From TMP-86 sp964247385 (GTDB lineage: Bacteria > Pseudomonadota > Gammaproteobacteria > Steroidobacterales > Steroidobacteraceae): 64,000 nucleotides of DNA. A model generated the notes under the pieces. That model saw only the letters and a program-made list of their open reading frames with translations. It had not been told where the DNA came from and did no database searches. Position numbers and translations under genes: made by a program. Positions 42,552-51,168 of the stretch are shown here, one piece after another (positions within the stretch are counted from its first letter, which is position 1; each line of letters opens with the position of its first letter). The stretch lies in NCBI GenBank assembly GCA_964247385.1, contig CAXTUB010000001.1, positions 1 to 64,000 on the forward strand, given 5' to 3'.

Positions 42552-43660
42552 CTTCGATCGGTTTCATTGGGTGGCGTGGCATGGTGGGCTCGGTGCTCAT
42601 GCAGCGCATGCGGGCGGAAGGGGATTTTGCCGGCCTTCGATCTGTTTTTTTCAGCACCTCGCAAGCCGGCGCCGCAGCGCCGCGAACCGATGCCGGCGAG
42701 CCGCGCGTGCTCGATGCGTACGACATCGAGCAGCTCAAGCAACTGCCCATTCTCGTATCGACCCAAGGCGGCGATTACACGGGCAGCGTCCATGCGAAGC
42801 TGCGCGAGGCCGGATGGACAGGCTATTGGATCGATGCCGCATCCACGCTGCGCATGCGCGAAGATGCGGTCATCGTGCTCGACCCGGTCAATCTCGACGT
42901 CATGCGCCGCGCTCGCGACCAAGGCATCCGGAATTTCATCGGCGGCAATTGCACGGTGTCGCTCATGCTGATGGCGCTTGCGGGTCTGCTGCGCGATGAC
43001 TTGATCGAGTGGATCTCGGCGATGACGTATCAATCGGCATCCGGAGCGGGCGCGCAACACATGCGTGAGTTGATCGAGCAGATGGGCGCGGTGTATGCGC
43101 GCGCGCGCGGCGCGTTGGAGGATCCGAAATCTTCCGCTCTCGACGTGGATGCGGCGGTGCAAGCCGCGCTGCTGGATGAAAATTTACCCCGTGCACACTT
43201 CGGCGTGCCGCTGGCCGGAAATGTAATCCCGTGGATCGACAAGGATTTGCAAAATGGCCAGAGCCGCGAAGAATGGAAGGCAACGGCCGAAGCCAGCAAG
43301 ATTCTTGCGCACTCGGGGTCCTTGCCCGTCGAGGGCCTGTGCGTGCGTGTCGGCGCTATGCGCTGCCACAGTCAGGCGCTGACCATTAGACTCAAGCAGG
43401 ATCTGACCGTCGATGAGATCGAATCGCGGCTTGCGTCGGGCAACTCGTGGGTGCGGGTGGTTCCGAACCGGCGTGAGGAGTCCATTCGTGATCTCTCTCC
43501 CGCTACCGTCAGCGGCAAGCTGCAGATCGCAATTGGCCGTGTGCGCAAGATGGGTATGGAGCCACGGCTCATCTCCGCGTTCACGGTGGGAGATCAGTTG
43601 CTATGGGGAGCGGCTGAGCCTGTGAGGCGCACGGTGAAGTTCCTGTTGGGCACGTTGTAG
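42548..43660 (+). CDS. asd: Aspartate-semialdehyde dehydrogenase
   Basis: A 370-residue NADP enzyme in the common pathway to lysine, threonine and methionine. The Rossmann motif GFIGWRGMVGSVLMQRM and the active-site Cys in FIGGNCTVSLMLMAL are visible, with the C-terminal HSQALTIRLKQDLTVDEIES. It has the gammaproteobacterial form of ASADH. Translation starts with GTG overlapping the stop of the kinase/decarboxylase fusion by 4 bases, so consecutive pathway enzymes are coupled. Confidence 0.95.
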   Translation: MTSIGFIGWRGMVGSVLMQRMRAEGDFAGLRSVFFSTSQAGAAAPRTDAGEPRVLDAYDIEQLKQLPILVSTQGGDYTGSVHAKLREAGWTGYWIDAASTLRMREDAVIVLDPVNLDVMRRARDQGIRNFIGGNCTVSLMLMALAGLLRDDLIEWISAMTYQSASGAGAQHMRELIEQMGAVYARARGALEDPKSSALDVDAAVQAALLDENLPRAHFGVPLAGNVIPWIDKDLQNGQSREEWKATAEASKILAHSGSLPVEGLCVRVGAMRCHSQALTIRLKQDLTVDEIESRLASGNSWVRVVPNRREESIRDLSPATVSGKLQIAIGRVRKMGMEPRLISAFTVGDQLLWGAAEPVRRTVKFLLGTL

Positions 43661-43674
43661 CTCCGCGGGGAGCT
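43659..43674. terminator. Short hairpin between convergent asd and pgl
   Basis: AGCTCC, loop GCGG, then GGAGCT form a 6-bp stem in the 14-base gap between the two convergent stop codons. It could be a bidirectional 3' end. No T-run is present on either side. Confidence 0.35.
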
Positions 43675-44367
43675 TCACGGCGACCAGTACCAACTGACCG
43701 GCACACGGGTTTGGCGCAGCACTGCGCGGACGGGCATGTCGGTGGCAGGGCCCGGCGCCAGTGCGCGCTCTAAGGTGGCGCGCTTGGAGTCGCCGGTGCC
43801 TTGGATGATGATTTGACGCGTTTCCAACAGCGCCGATAGGTTCAAACTCACACGCTCGCGCGGCGAGGCGGGCGCGCGCATCGCAACGGTGTCAGGCGGC
43901 GCGTCCGCATCGAGCGCTTGCGGCAAATCCGAGTTGTTGGGAAAGAGCGATGCGGTATGGCCATCGTTTCCCATTCCAAGCAGCACCATAGCGAATGGCC
44001 GCGGCAAAGCCTGATAGGAAGACCAGGCCTCGGCTGCGCCCCGAGCGGGCGATGAGTGAGTATTTTTCATCGCGACAAAACTTGCGGCCGCTGCGCGATG
44101 GGTCAGTAAATATTGGCGCACGAAGCGCTCGTTACTCGCCGGATCCATCGGACTCACCCAGCGCTCGTCAGCCAGTGCAACCGAAACGCGGCCCCAGTCG
44201 AGGTCTGCACGACTCAGTCGCTCGAATAGCATTTGCGGTGTCTTACCCCCGGAGACGATCAAGCTCGCCCGCGGACTCTGTTCCAGCGATGCACTCAGCG
44301 CCGCGAGAACTTGCGAACAGGCGGCATCGGCTGCCGTTTGGGCATCGGCAAATACGATCTCGCGCAT
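43675..44367 (-). CDS. pgl: 6-phosphogluconolactonase
   Basis: A 230-residue DevB/SOL-type lactonase of the oxidative pentose-phosphate pathway. Motifs: ASLIVSGGKTPQMLFERLSR, DWGRVSVALADERWV, SNERFVRQYLL, MVLLGMGNDGHTASLFP and RVSLNLSALLETRQIII. Its usual partners zwf and gnd are not adjacent here. It is convergent with asd. Confidence 0.92.
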   Translation of the reverse strand: MREIVFADAQTAADAACSQVLAALSASLEQSPRASLIVSGGKTPQMLFERLSRADLDWGRVSVALADERWVSPMDPASNERFVRQYLLTHRAAAASFVAMKNTHSSPARGAAEAWSSYQALPRPFAMVLLGMGNDGHTASLFPNNSDLPQALDADAPPDTVAMRAPASPRERVSLNLSALLETRQIIIQGTGDSKRATLERALAPGPATDMPVRAVLRQTRVPVSWYWSP

Positions 44368-44437
44368 GCTGAACTAGACTCGCGAGAGGGCAGCGTGCGA
44401 ATCAATCACCCGAGATTGTACGAAGTTCGCCCGCGTA

Positions 44438-44602
44438 TCAGTCGCGCAGGACGGCGGATCGCATCCCGGGAATCGCAAATTTGGGCTCGAGCGTGCGCGC
44501 ATCGAATCGAGTCAGATACAGCTCGTGCAGCAGACCGGCGACGCCCGCAACAGCCGCAACCCAAAACAGGACGAGAGTAATGACAGACAGCGTCGCTTGC
44601 AT
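44438..44602 (-). CDS. Small single-pass membrane protein, unknown
   Basis: A 54-residue protein whose first half is a strong hydrophobic helix (MQATLSVITLVLFWVAAVAG, then VAGLLHELY) followed by a polar tail (FDARTLEPKFAIPGMRSAVL). The ATG at 44602 has a GGAG ribosome site 7 bases upstream; the longer open frame from 44704 has no such site and starts with unlikely residues. No family recognised. Confidence 0.55.
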   Translation of the reverse strand: MQATLSVITLVLFWVAAVAGVAGLLHELYLTRFDARTLEPKFAIPGMRSAVLRD

Positions 44603-44758
44603 GAAACAACTCCGGGAAGGTGCGGCTATTTCAGCGTAATCGAGACTCGCAGAGGAGGGGTGCGAGCGCGGTGCTCTTGTCAGCGATTTCTCACCCAAGG
44701 GCATGGGTCAGAAGATCCCACTCTTGCGTCGGACGCTCGGAAGCCCGCCAACCGTTGC

Positions 44759-45901
44759 TCAGCGCGAGACGAGCTGGATGAGCGAGATCTCGGGCCGCGA
44801 TCCGAAGCGCATGGGAGGTCCCCAATATCCGGTTCCGCGACTGACATACAATAACAGATCGCCGACGCGTGACAGCCCTGCGACAAACGGCTCGAACCAG
44901 CGCACGATCCAGCTCCACGGCCAAAACTGTCCCCCATGCGTGTGACCCGACAGTTGCAAATCAAAACCCGCGCGCGCCGCCTCTTGTGCGCTGCGAGGCT
45001 GATGGGCCAGCAGGATGCGTGCAGCGGCGTCGGCCGGCGCACCTTGAACCGCAGCATGCGCGTTGCTCGCTTCGGCGGGTGAAAAATGGCTCGCACTGGC
45101 ATCGTTCACTCCGGCGAGCACCAGCGTCTCGCCGCCGTGCTCGATGAGCACGTGTTCGTTCTTGAGCACCGTGAGGCCGAGGCGGCGCAACTCGTGCGTC
45201 CACGCCGGTTCGCCCGAATAATACTCATGGTTGCCGGTGACGAAGAATGTCCCATAGCGCGCGCTCAATCGTGACAGGGGTGCAGTGTGCGTCCTGAGTG
45301 CCGGCACCGAGCCATCCACCAGGTCGCCCGTAATCGCGATGATGTCCGGGCGCAAGCGGTTGATGCGCTCGACGATGCGCGACACGAAGTCGCCCCTGAT
45401 GGTCGCACCGACATGCAAGTCGCTGATTTGTACGATTCGTAAATCGAGCAAGCCCATCGGAAGATTAGCCAACGGGGCGCGCACATGGGCAATGCGCACG
45501 CCGAAACGAGCATAGAGAACCCCTAGCACTGCCAGCACCGCGGAAAGACTCACAACCGACAGCGCCGTCCATCGCGCAACCGCTGCATCGTAATGTCCCG
45601 TGACCTTAACAAGGAGCAACACAAGATCGCGGCAGATCGTCAGCGCGAATAGCGCCGAGGTGATTCCCATCAGAATCAAGCCCGGCCACACGCTCCACGC
45701 CGACGGCGATGCTTGTCGCGAGGCGCGCAACGCGTTCGGAACCAAGGCAAACGAGGCGAGCAGAAGCGCCGCAATCGCAATGCTCAGACCGAAGTCACCC
45801 CAAAGCGCCGGAATCAAGCGCACACCGATGTAACCGTGAATGAGTGCGGAAAAGAGCAACGGTTGAGATAACACACGGCGCATGGGCGAGCGTTCCGACA
45901 T
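44759..45901 (-). CDS. Membrane-anchored metallophosphoesterase
   Basis: A 380-residue protein. The N-terminal ~140 residues hold four predicted membrane segments (FSALIHGYIGVRLIPALWGD, LSIAIAALLLASFALVPNAL, WPGLILMGITSALFALTICR, LSVVSLSAVLAVLGVLYARF). A calcineurin-like phosphoesterase domain follows with all metal motifs: IVQISDLHVG, ITGDLVDG, FVTGNHEYY, ILLAHQPRSA and LSGHTHGGQFWP. It resembles the YkuE/YaeI group, whose members act on phospholipid head groups or lipid precursors. The substrate is unknown. Confidence 0.88.
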   Translation of the reverse strand: MSERSPMRRVLSQPLLFSALIHGYIGVRLIPALWGDFGLSIAIAALLLASFALVPNALRASRQASPSAWSVWPGLILMGITSALFALTICRDLVLLLVKVTGHYDAAVARWTALSVVSLSAVLAVLGVLYARFGVRIAHVRAPLANLPMGLLDLRIVQISDLHVGATIRGDFVSRIVERINRLRPDIIAITGDLVDGSVPALRTHTAPLSRLSARYGTFFVTGNHEYYSGEPAWTHELRRLGLTVLKNEHVLIEHGGETLVLAGVNDASASHFSPAEASNAHAAVQGAPADAAARILLAHQPRSAQEAARAGFDLQLSGHTHGGQFWPWSWIVRWFEPFVAGLSRVGDLLLYVSRGTGYWGPPMRFGSRPEISLIQLVSR

Positions 45902-46004
45902 GCTGGCATTTCACCCGATTTCAAGCCGTCGAGCGTGTCAGCCTGCGCCGACTGTTATCTTCTTCTCACAAAGCGCATGATTCGGCAGCAAATAGGGAGC
46001 GAAC

Positions 46005-46118
46005 ATGACGCGCGCAATCATCAATGACGAAGTTCCGAGCGACCCACAGTCACCCATTCCACCGCCGCCGGATCAGCCAGCTCCTGCCGATCCCATTTTA
46101 CCGCCGACCAAGGCCTGA
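46005..46118 (+). CDS. Candidate 37-residue proline-rich small protein
   Basis: The short ORF reads MTRAIINDEVPSDPQSPIPP, then PPDQPAPADPILPPTKA. AGGGAGCGA lies five bases before the ATG and is a strong ribosome site. Twelve of 37 residues are Pro. It stands alone in the 409-base gap between the metallophosphoesterase and hisIE. Homology cannot be judged from sequence alone. Confidence 0.4.
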   Translation: MTRAIINDEVPSDPQSPIPPPPDQPAPADPILPPTKA

Positions 46119-46136
46119 GCTCGGTTCGTTGATCTG

Positions 46137-46263
46137 GCTTTGATCCGCCGGCGCAGCGACTGACCGACGCAGCGACTGGCCGACGCAGCGATTGGCCGGG
46201 GCAGGGATCGGCGCAACGGATCAAAGCTCCAAGCGACTGCGCGTCTCAAGCGACGGCGCGTCT
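46137..46263. repeat. Repeat island: inverted arms around 16-bp tandem repeats, then a 17-bp duplication
   Basis: Perfect 11-bp inverted arms GCTTTGATCCG (46137-46147) and CGGATCAAAGC (46217-46227) bracket 16-bp tandem units at 46153-46168, 46169-46184 and 46185-46200 (GCAGCGACTGACCGAC and close variants), with a degenerate fourth unit to 46216. Directly after come two copies of a 17-bp unit, CAAGCGACTGCGCGTCT (46230-46246) and a one-base variant (46247-46263). It is not CRISPR-like: the units abut with no spacers. Confidence 0.8.
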
Positions 46264-46310
46264 GATGAGGCACGTTGCGCGATGCTTCTTGAAGCACGGC
46301 AACCAGCGAG

Positions 46311-46955
46311 TCATCGGCTGTTCTGCGCGTGGCGAGCCGCAAGGCGTGCAACGATGTCATCGAACGGCACGGTGCGAAGATTCAGCACGATGAGCAGGTG
46401 GAAGACAAGGTCCGCGCTTTCGTCGATGAGACGCTCGCGGTCTTCCCGAATGCTCGCAATGACACTTTCAACCGCTTCCTCACCGAGCTTTTGCGCAGCC
46501 GCGTCGATTCCGCGAAGCGCGAGTTCCCGCACGTAACTGTCCACGGGCCCCGAGCGGACACGTTGCTGGATGATGGATTCAAGCTCGTGAAGAAAGTTGA
46601 GCTTGCCGGATGCGGGCAAGATCGCATCCCCCCAACAGGTGGCTGTCTTCAAGTGACATACGGGGCCATGGGGCTCGGCCATCACGAGCAACGCATCTGA
46701 GTCACAGTCGAGCGCGATTGCGCGCAGCGACAAATAGTGTCCAGAGGTCTCGCCTTTTTCCCAGAGCGTTTGCCGGCTTCGGCTAAAAAACGTGACCCGG
46801 CGAGACGCCAGCGTTTGTTCAAACGCAGCCTCGTTCATGTAGCCCAGCATCAACACCGAACCGGTGTGGAAGTCTTGCACGATCGCAGGCAATTGCTGCG
46901 CACCTCGCGGCCAAGCCGGCGCAGGGATGGCGCGCATGCCGTCGACCGCGCTCAT
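46311..46955 (-). CDS. hisIE: Bifunctional phosphoribosyl-AMP cyclohydrolase / phosphoribosyl-ATP pyrophosphatase
   Basis: A 214-residue fusion of histidine steps 2 and 3. The HisI half (~20-125) has MLGYMNEAAFEQTLASRRVT, LWEKGETSGHYLSLRAIALD, the Mg site DCDSDALL and the zinc ligands GPVCHLKTATCWGD. The HisE half (~130-214) has the MazG-like helices KLGEEAVESVIASIREDRER and LIDESADLVFHLLIVL. It is the last gene of the his operon and overlaps hisF by 4 bases. Confidence 0.95.
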   Translation of the reverse strand: MSAVDGMRAIPAPAWPRGAQQLPAIVQDFHTGSVLMLGYMNEAAFEQTLASRRVTFFSRSRQTLWEKGETSGHYLSLRAIALDCDSDALLVMAEPHGPVCHLKTATCWGDAILPASGKLNFLHELESIIQQRVRSGPVDSYVRELALRGIDAAAQKLGEEAVESVIASIREDRERLIDESADLVFHLLIVLNLRTVPFDDIVARLAARHAQNSR

Positions 46956-47719
46956 TGCCTGACCTCGATCTGCTGCTGGCTCAGCGCACGCTTGAGCGCT
47001 CCGATCGACATCTCTCCGCTGTGAAATACGCTCGCTGCCAATGCGGCATCGACGTGCGCAATCGCGAACGCGGCCTCGAAGTGTTCATAAGAGCCCGCGC
47101 CGCCCGAGGCGACCAGGGGCACGATACAGTGCGGGCGCACCTGGCTCAGCTGCGCGATGTCATAGCCTTGCCGAGTGCCATCGCTCGACATGCAATTCAA
47201 TACGATCTCCCCCGCGCCGCGCTCGATCGCCTCGCGCACCCAAGCGGTGGTCTCACGCTGCGTATCGCGAGTTCGCTGCGCATCGCCGGTAAACTGCTGC
47301 ACGCGAAAGCCGCTGGGAGTGGTCATGCTGTCTACCCCGACCACGACGCATTGCGATCCGAAGCGTCGGCTGATTTCATCGATGAGCTCGGGCCGCCGCA
47401 GCGCCGGCGAGTTGACGGAAATTTTCTCGGCGCCGGCGCCCAGCGCTTCCTCTGCATCGCCGATCGAAGAAATGCCGCCCGCCACACAGAAGGGTATATC
47501 CAGCACCCGCGCCACGCGCTCGATCCAACCTCGATCGACGCAACGGCCTTCCGGGCTCGCCGTGATGTCGTAAAAGACGATCTCGTCAGCGCCTTCATCG
47601 CAATAGCGCTGTGCCAGTTCAAGAATGTCGCCGACAACGCGATGATCGCGAAATCTCACGCCCTTGACGACCTCACCATCGCGCACGTCTAGGCAGGGGA
47701 TGATGCGTTTGGCAAGTAT
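46952..47719 (-). CDS. hisF: Imidazole glycerol phosphate synthase cyclase subunit HisF
   Basis: A 255-residue TIM barrel. Motifs: LAKRIIPCLDVRDGEVVKGV, catalytic Asp in PCLDV and in VGVDSM, and the phosphate sites AGGISSIGDAE and ASGGAGSYEHFE. In this frame there is no ATG, GTG or TTG between the conserved start and an ATG at 47845 that would overlap hisA by 157 bases. The codon in the start position is ATA (47719), preceded by GAGGAG at ideal spacing, so AUA initiation looks likely. This start overlaps hisA by 31 bases. The 5' end should be treated as tentative. Confidence 0.93.
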   Translation of the reverse strand: MLAKRIIPCLDVRDGEVVKGVRFRDHRVVGDILELAQRYCDEGADEIVFYDITASPEGRCVDRGWIERVARVLDIPFCVAGGISSIGDAEEALGAGAEKISVNSPALRRPELIDEISRRFGSQCVVVGVDSMTTPSGFRVQQFTGDAQRTRDTQRETTAWVREAIERGAGEIVLNCMSSDGTRQGYDIAQLSQVRPHCIVPLVASGGAGSYEHFEAAFAIAHVDAALAASVFHSGEMSIGALKRALSQQQIEVRQ

Positions 47720-48441
47720 GGCCGCAGCTCCTCGTGGGTGAAGTGACGCTCCAGCAGCGCCTTGCCGCTGATCGCGGAAGCAACCCCCACGCTCGACAGC
47801 GCCCGCAAGTCCGCGCTGCTGCGGATGCCGCCGGAGGCTTGCCATGCAATCGCGGGATAGCGCCGCACTGCGAGCTCATACAATTCGGTGTTGGGTCCGT
47901 TGAGGGCGCCATCCCGGCCGATGTCGGTACACAACACGTGCCTGAGCCCGAAAGGCGCAAAGCGCTCGACGGCATCCCAAAGCGACCACTGCGATGTGTC
48001 GCGCCAACCGTGAGTTGCGAGGCGCGGGTGGGCGTCGCGATCCAATCGCACGTCGAATGCCAGCACGATGCGCTCCGCCCCGAATCGCGCAAGCCACGAC
48101 TCGACTTCGCCGGAATGAGATACCGCTGCGCTGCCGATGACGACACGCTCGATGCCGGCTCCAAGCAGTTCTTGGACCGTTCGCTCATCGCGCACTCCGC
48201 CGCCCGATTGCACACGCAGTCCGTCGAGTGCAGCGATTTCGCAAATTGGTAATCGATTGAGGCGGGCGCCGTCGCGTGCTCCGTCCAGATCCACGACGTG
48301 CAGCCAATCTGCGCCCCAGTCCCGATATCGGCTGGCGAGAATCTGCGGGTGGACCGGGTAGGCCGTCTCCGCATCGAAGTCGCCCTGATACAAACGGACG
48401 CAGCGGCCGCCGCGCAAATCGATGGCGGGAATCAACTGCAT
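47689..48441 (-). CDS. hisA: Phosphoribosylformimino-5-aminoimidazole carboxamide ribotide isomerase
   Basis: A 250-residue TIM-barrel isomerase (ProFAR to PRFAR). Motifs: MQLIPAIDLRGGRCVRLYQG with the catalytic Asp, LHVVDLDGARDG, VQSGGGVRDERTVQELLGAG, ERVVIGSAAVSH, the second catalytic Asp in LCTDIGRDGALNG, and WQASGGIRSSADLRAL. ATG 48441 gives the usual N-terminus and overlaps the end of hisH by 10 bases. Confidence 0.95.
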   Translation of the reverse strand: MQLIPAIDLRGGRCVRLYQGDFDAETAYPVHPQILASRYRDWGADWLHVVDLDGARDGARLNRLPICEIAALDGLRVQSGGGVRDERTVQELLGAGIERVVIGSAAVSHSGEVESWLARFGAERIVLAFDVRLDRDAHPRLATHGWRDTSQWSLWDAVERFAPFGLRHVLCTDIGRDGALNGPNTELYELAVRRYPAIAWQASGGIRSSADLRALSSVGVASAISGKALLERHFTHEELRPYLPNASSPA

Positions 48442-49037
48442 GGCATGCGCAAAAAATTTTGCAGCACTCGTGCGCCCGCGGCGCCGGAACGCTCCGGGTG
48501 AAATTGCACGCCGAAAAAATTCTCGCGCCGCACGCATGCGCTGAAAGAGATTCCGTAGTCGCAATGGGCGATGGTGAATGCACCTCGGGGCGCGGCATAG
48601 CTATGCACGAAGTATGTTCGGTCACGTCCGGGTGTGAGTTGCTCGAGCAATGGCGTTCCGCTGTCGAACGACATGGTGTTCCAGCCCATGTGCGGCACGG
48701 GCAGGCCAGGCTCGGAATGCAGACGCTCCGCGCGCCCGGGAATGATCTGCAGACATTGCACATCGCCTTCGGCGGAACTGTCGAACAGCAGTTGCATGCC
48801 CAGGCAAATGCCGAGCACCGGCTTGGATAGAGAGGCGAAAGTCTCGACGAAGCCTGCTTCGTGGAGGCGTTGCATGGCATCGGGCGCGGCGCCCACCCCC
48901 GGCAGCACGATGTGCGTTGCTTGACGCAATTCATGCGGATGCGCGGCGATTGTCACTGCGGCGCCGAGCCGCTCGAACGCGAATCGGAGCGATGCGAGGT
49001 TGGCTCCTCCGTTTGCAATCACAGCCACGCTTACCAT
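48432..49037 (-). CDS. hisH: Imidazole glycerol phosphate synthase glutaminase subunit HisH
   Basis: A 201-residue class I glutamine amidotransferase that feeds ammonia to HisF. The nucleophile Cys is in PVLGICLGMQLLFDSS, and the His-Glu dyad is in FFGVQFHPERSG. The N-terminus is VSVAVIANGGANLASLRFAF. It starts one base into the hisB stop (TAATG), so HisB and HisH translation is coupled. Confidence 0.95.
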   Translation of the reverse strand: MVSVAVIANGGANLASLRFAFERLGAAVTIAAHPHELRQATHIVLPGVGAAPDAMQRLHEAGFVETFASLSKPVLGICLGMQLLFDSSAEGDVQCLQIIPGRAERLHSEPGLPVPHMGWNTMSFDSGTPLLEQLTPGRDRTYFVHSYAAPRGAFTIAHCDYGISFSACVRRENFFGVQFHPERSGAAGARVLQNFLRMPCS

Positions 49038-50104
49038 TACAGCACGCCTTTGGTGCTCGGCAACGCGGCGCCTTCGATGTGCAGTGCCTGGCGCAGCGCG
49101 CGGCCCACGGCCTTGAAGCACGCTTCCACCATGTGATGCGTGTTGTCACCGCGCACGTGGATGTGCAGCGCGGCGCCGAGCGCGTCGGCGAAGGAGCGGA
49201 AAAAATGCGGTACGAGCTCGGTGGGCAAGTCGCCGACACGCTCGCGGTTGAAGCGCCCCTCCCAAACGAACAACGCGCGGCCGGATAAATCGAGCGCCAC
49301 CTGCGCCAGTGACTCATCCATCGGCAGCAGAAATCCATAGCGTCCAATACCACGCTTGTCGCCCAACCCGATTCGAAGCGCGGCGCCCAGCGCAAGCGCA
49401 GTGTCCTCGACGGTGTGGTGTTCATCGATGTGCAAGTCGCCCGTGCAGGACAAGCTGAGCGTGCAGCCGGCATGCGTGGCGAGCTGCTCGAGCATATGAT
49501 CCAAAAAGTTCACACCCGAGCGCACCTCGGACGACTCCACGCCGTCCAGCGAAAGATCGATCTCGATGTCGGTTTCGCGCGTGGTGCGTCGATGCCGAAC
49601 CCGCCGCACACTGCGAGCGATGTGGGCTGCGATCTCCGGCCAGGATAGCGCGCCGCTCGCCGTGCCAATTCGCAATCCGCGAACGCCTAAGTTCGCAGCG
49701 AACTCGAGGTCGGTGTCGCGATCGCCGATCATGAACGAGCCCTCGCGATCCAGCGATGCGGTTTCGAGCCAAGTCGTGAGCAAGCCGATGGCCGGCTTGC
49801 GGCATTCACATGATTCCTCTGCCGTATGCGGACAAACGAAAACGGCTTCGAACTCGATTCCCTGTGAACTCAACAAGGCGAGCACGAAATCGTGCACCGG
49901 CTGGAACTGATCGCGGGGAAAACTCGCACTGCCGAGCCCGTCTTGATTGGTGACCATGACGAGCGCAAAGCCCAGACTTTGCAGGCGCAACAGCGCAGGG
50001 ATGACGCCGGGCATCAGCTGTACCTGATCGAGCCGGTCGAGCTGCAGGCCCGGCGGTTCACGCACCAGCGTGCCGTCGCGGTCGACGAAAACGACGCGTC
50101 GCAT
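49037..50104 (-). CDS. hisB: Bifunctional histidinol-phosphatase / imidazoleglycerol-phosphate dehydratase
   Basis: A 355-residue gammaproteobacterial fusion. The N-terminal HAD phosphatase (~1-165) has the nucleophile motif VVFVDRDGTLVREP, the zinc-loop cysteines in CPHTAEESCECRKPA, and MIGDRDTDLEFAANLG. The dehydratase (~170-355) has the metal motifs DEHHTVEDTALALGAAL and THHMVEACFKAVGRALRQAL. ATG 50104 is preferred over GTG at 50119 or 50110. Confidence 0.95.
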   Translation of the reverse strand: MRRVVFVDRDGTLVREPPGLQLDRLDQVQLMPGVIPALLRLQSLGFALVMVTNQDGLGSASFPRDQFQPVHDFVLALLSSQGIEFEAVFVCPHTAEESCECRKPAIGLLTTWLETASLDREGSFMIGDRDTDLEFAANLGVRGLRIGTASGALSWPEIAAHIARSVRRVRHRRTTRETDIEIDLSLDGVESSEVRSGVNFLDHMLEQLATHAGCTLSLSCTGDLHIDEHHTVEDTALALGAALRIGLGDKRGIGRYGFLLPMDESLAQVALDLSGRALFVWEGRFNRERVGDLPTELVPHFFRSFADALGAALHIHVRGDNTHHMVEACFKAVGRALRQALHIEGAALPSTKGVL

Positions 50105-50106
50105 AT

Positions 50107-51168
50107 TCACGCGCCGCACAGCCCGGCCAGAAGCTGGGCATTATGCTCGGGTGCGCCGATGGTGATGCGTAACGAGCGCGGCAATGCGTGATGAGAACGC
50201 AAGTCGCGCACGATGAAGCCGGCGCGTTGGCATGCATTGAGCGATGCATCCGCATCGACACAATCCACCATCAAGAAGTTTGCATCGCTCGGCCAGACCC
50301 GCTCGATGGCCGCACAATTTTCGAGCTCGCGCGCCATGCGCTCGCGCTCGACCAACAAGGCGGCGATGCGCTCATTCGAAGCGCGCAATGCGCCGGGCTC
50401 GAGCGCACGCAAAGCAGCTTCGATGGTGGGTTGAGTGAGACAGTACGGCGGCAACACCGGACGCGCGAGGTCGACGACCTCGCGATTTGCAAGCAGCGCG
50501 CCGCAGCGCGCTCCGGCCAGAGCATGCGCCTTGGACAGCGTGCGCAGAATCACCAGGGTTTCATATTCACCGAGAAAGCGCGCGAAGCTCGGCGCGCCCG
50601 ACCACTCCACGTAAGCCTCGTCGATCACGATCAATGCTCGGCCCGAAAATTGGCGGCAAATCTCGTGCACCGCTTCGGCGCGCATGCAGTTGCCCGTGGG
50701 ATTATTGGGGGAGCAAATATAGATGATCTTGAGATCCGTCCGCTGCGCTTCGAGCACCTGCGCCGCGTGGTATTGCCAGCCACGCTCGCGATCGAGCTCG
50801 CAGTCGATGACGTTTGCGCCTTGCAACCGCGCGGCAAGTGCGTACATGCCAAATGTCGGCGTGAATTGCAGGATTGCGTCTCGTCCGGCGCGCAAAAACA
50901 CACGCGACAGAAGGTCGATCGCCTCATCGCTGCCGCGCGTTGCGAGAATCTGATGGGTCTTGACCCCGTACAGCGCGGCGAGCCGCTCGATCAGGCGTGC
51001 CGGCTGCGGCTCAGGATATCGATTGAGTCCGGCGGCGCTGTCATCGCCCGCGGCGCGCCACGGCGCTTCGTTCGCATGCAGCCGCACCAGTTGCGGCAGC
51101 CAGGCAGCGTGCGAATAGCCCGCAAGACCAATCAACTCGGGCCGGGCCAGGTCGCTCGCGGCGCTCAT
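50107..51168 (-). CDS. hisC: Histidinol-phosphate aminotransferase
   Basis: A 353-residue fold-type I PLP aminotransferase. Motifs: LVRLHANEAPWRAAG, LNRYPEPQPARLIERLAALY, ATRGSDEAIDLLSRVFLRAG, YICSPNNPTGNCMRAEAVHE, VIDEAYVEWSG, and the PLP Lys in ILRTLSKAHALAGARCGALL. ATG 51168 overlaps the hisD stop by 4 bases. Confidence 0.95.
   Translation of the reverse strand: MSAASDLARPELIGLAGYSHAAWLPQLVRLHANEAPWRAAGDDSAAGLNRYPEPQPARLIERLAALYGVKTHQILATRGSDEAIDLLSRVFLRAGRDAILQFTPTFGMYALAARLQGANVIDCELDRERGWQYHAAQVLEAQRTDLKIIYICSPNNPTGNCMRAEAVHEICRQFSGRALIVIDEAYVEWSGAPSFARFLGEYETLVILRTLSKAHALAGARCGALLANREVVDLARPVLPPYCLTQPTIEAALRALEPGALRASNERIAALLVERERMARELENCAAIERVWPSDANFLMVDCVDADASLNACQRAGFIVRDLRSHHALPRSLRITIGAPEHNAQLLAGLCGA

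Noticed and set aside
46137..46263. Repeat island as a CRISPR array
   Set aside because: The repeats are directly adjacent 16- and 17-mers with no unique spacers and no cas genes nearby.
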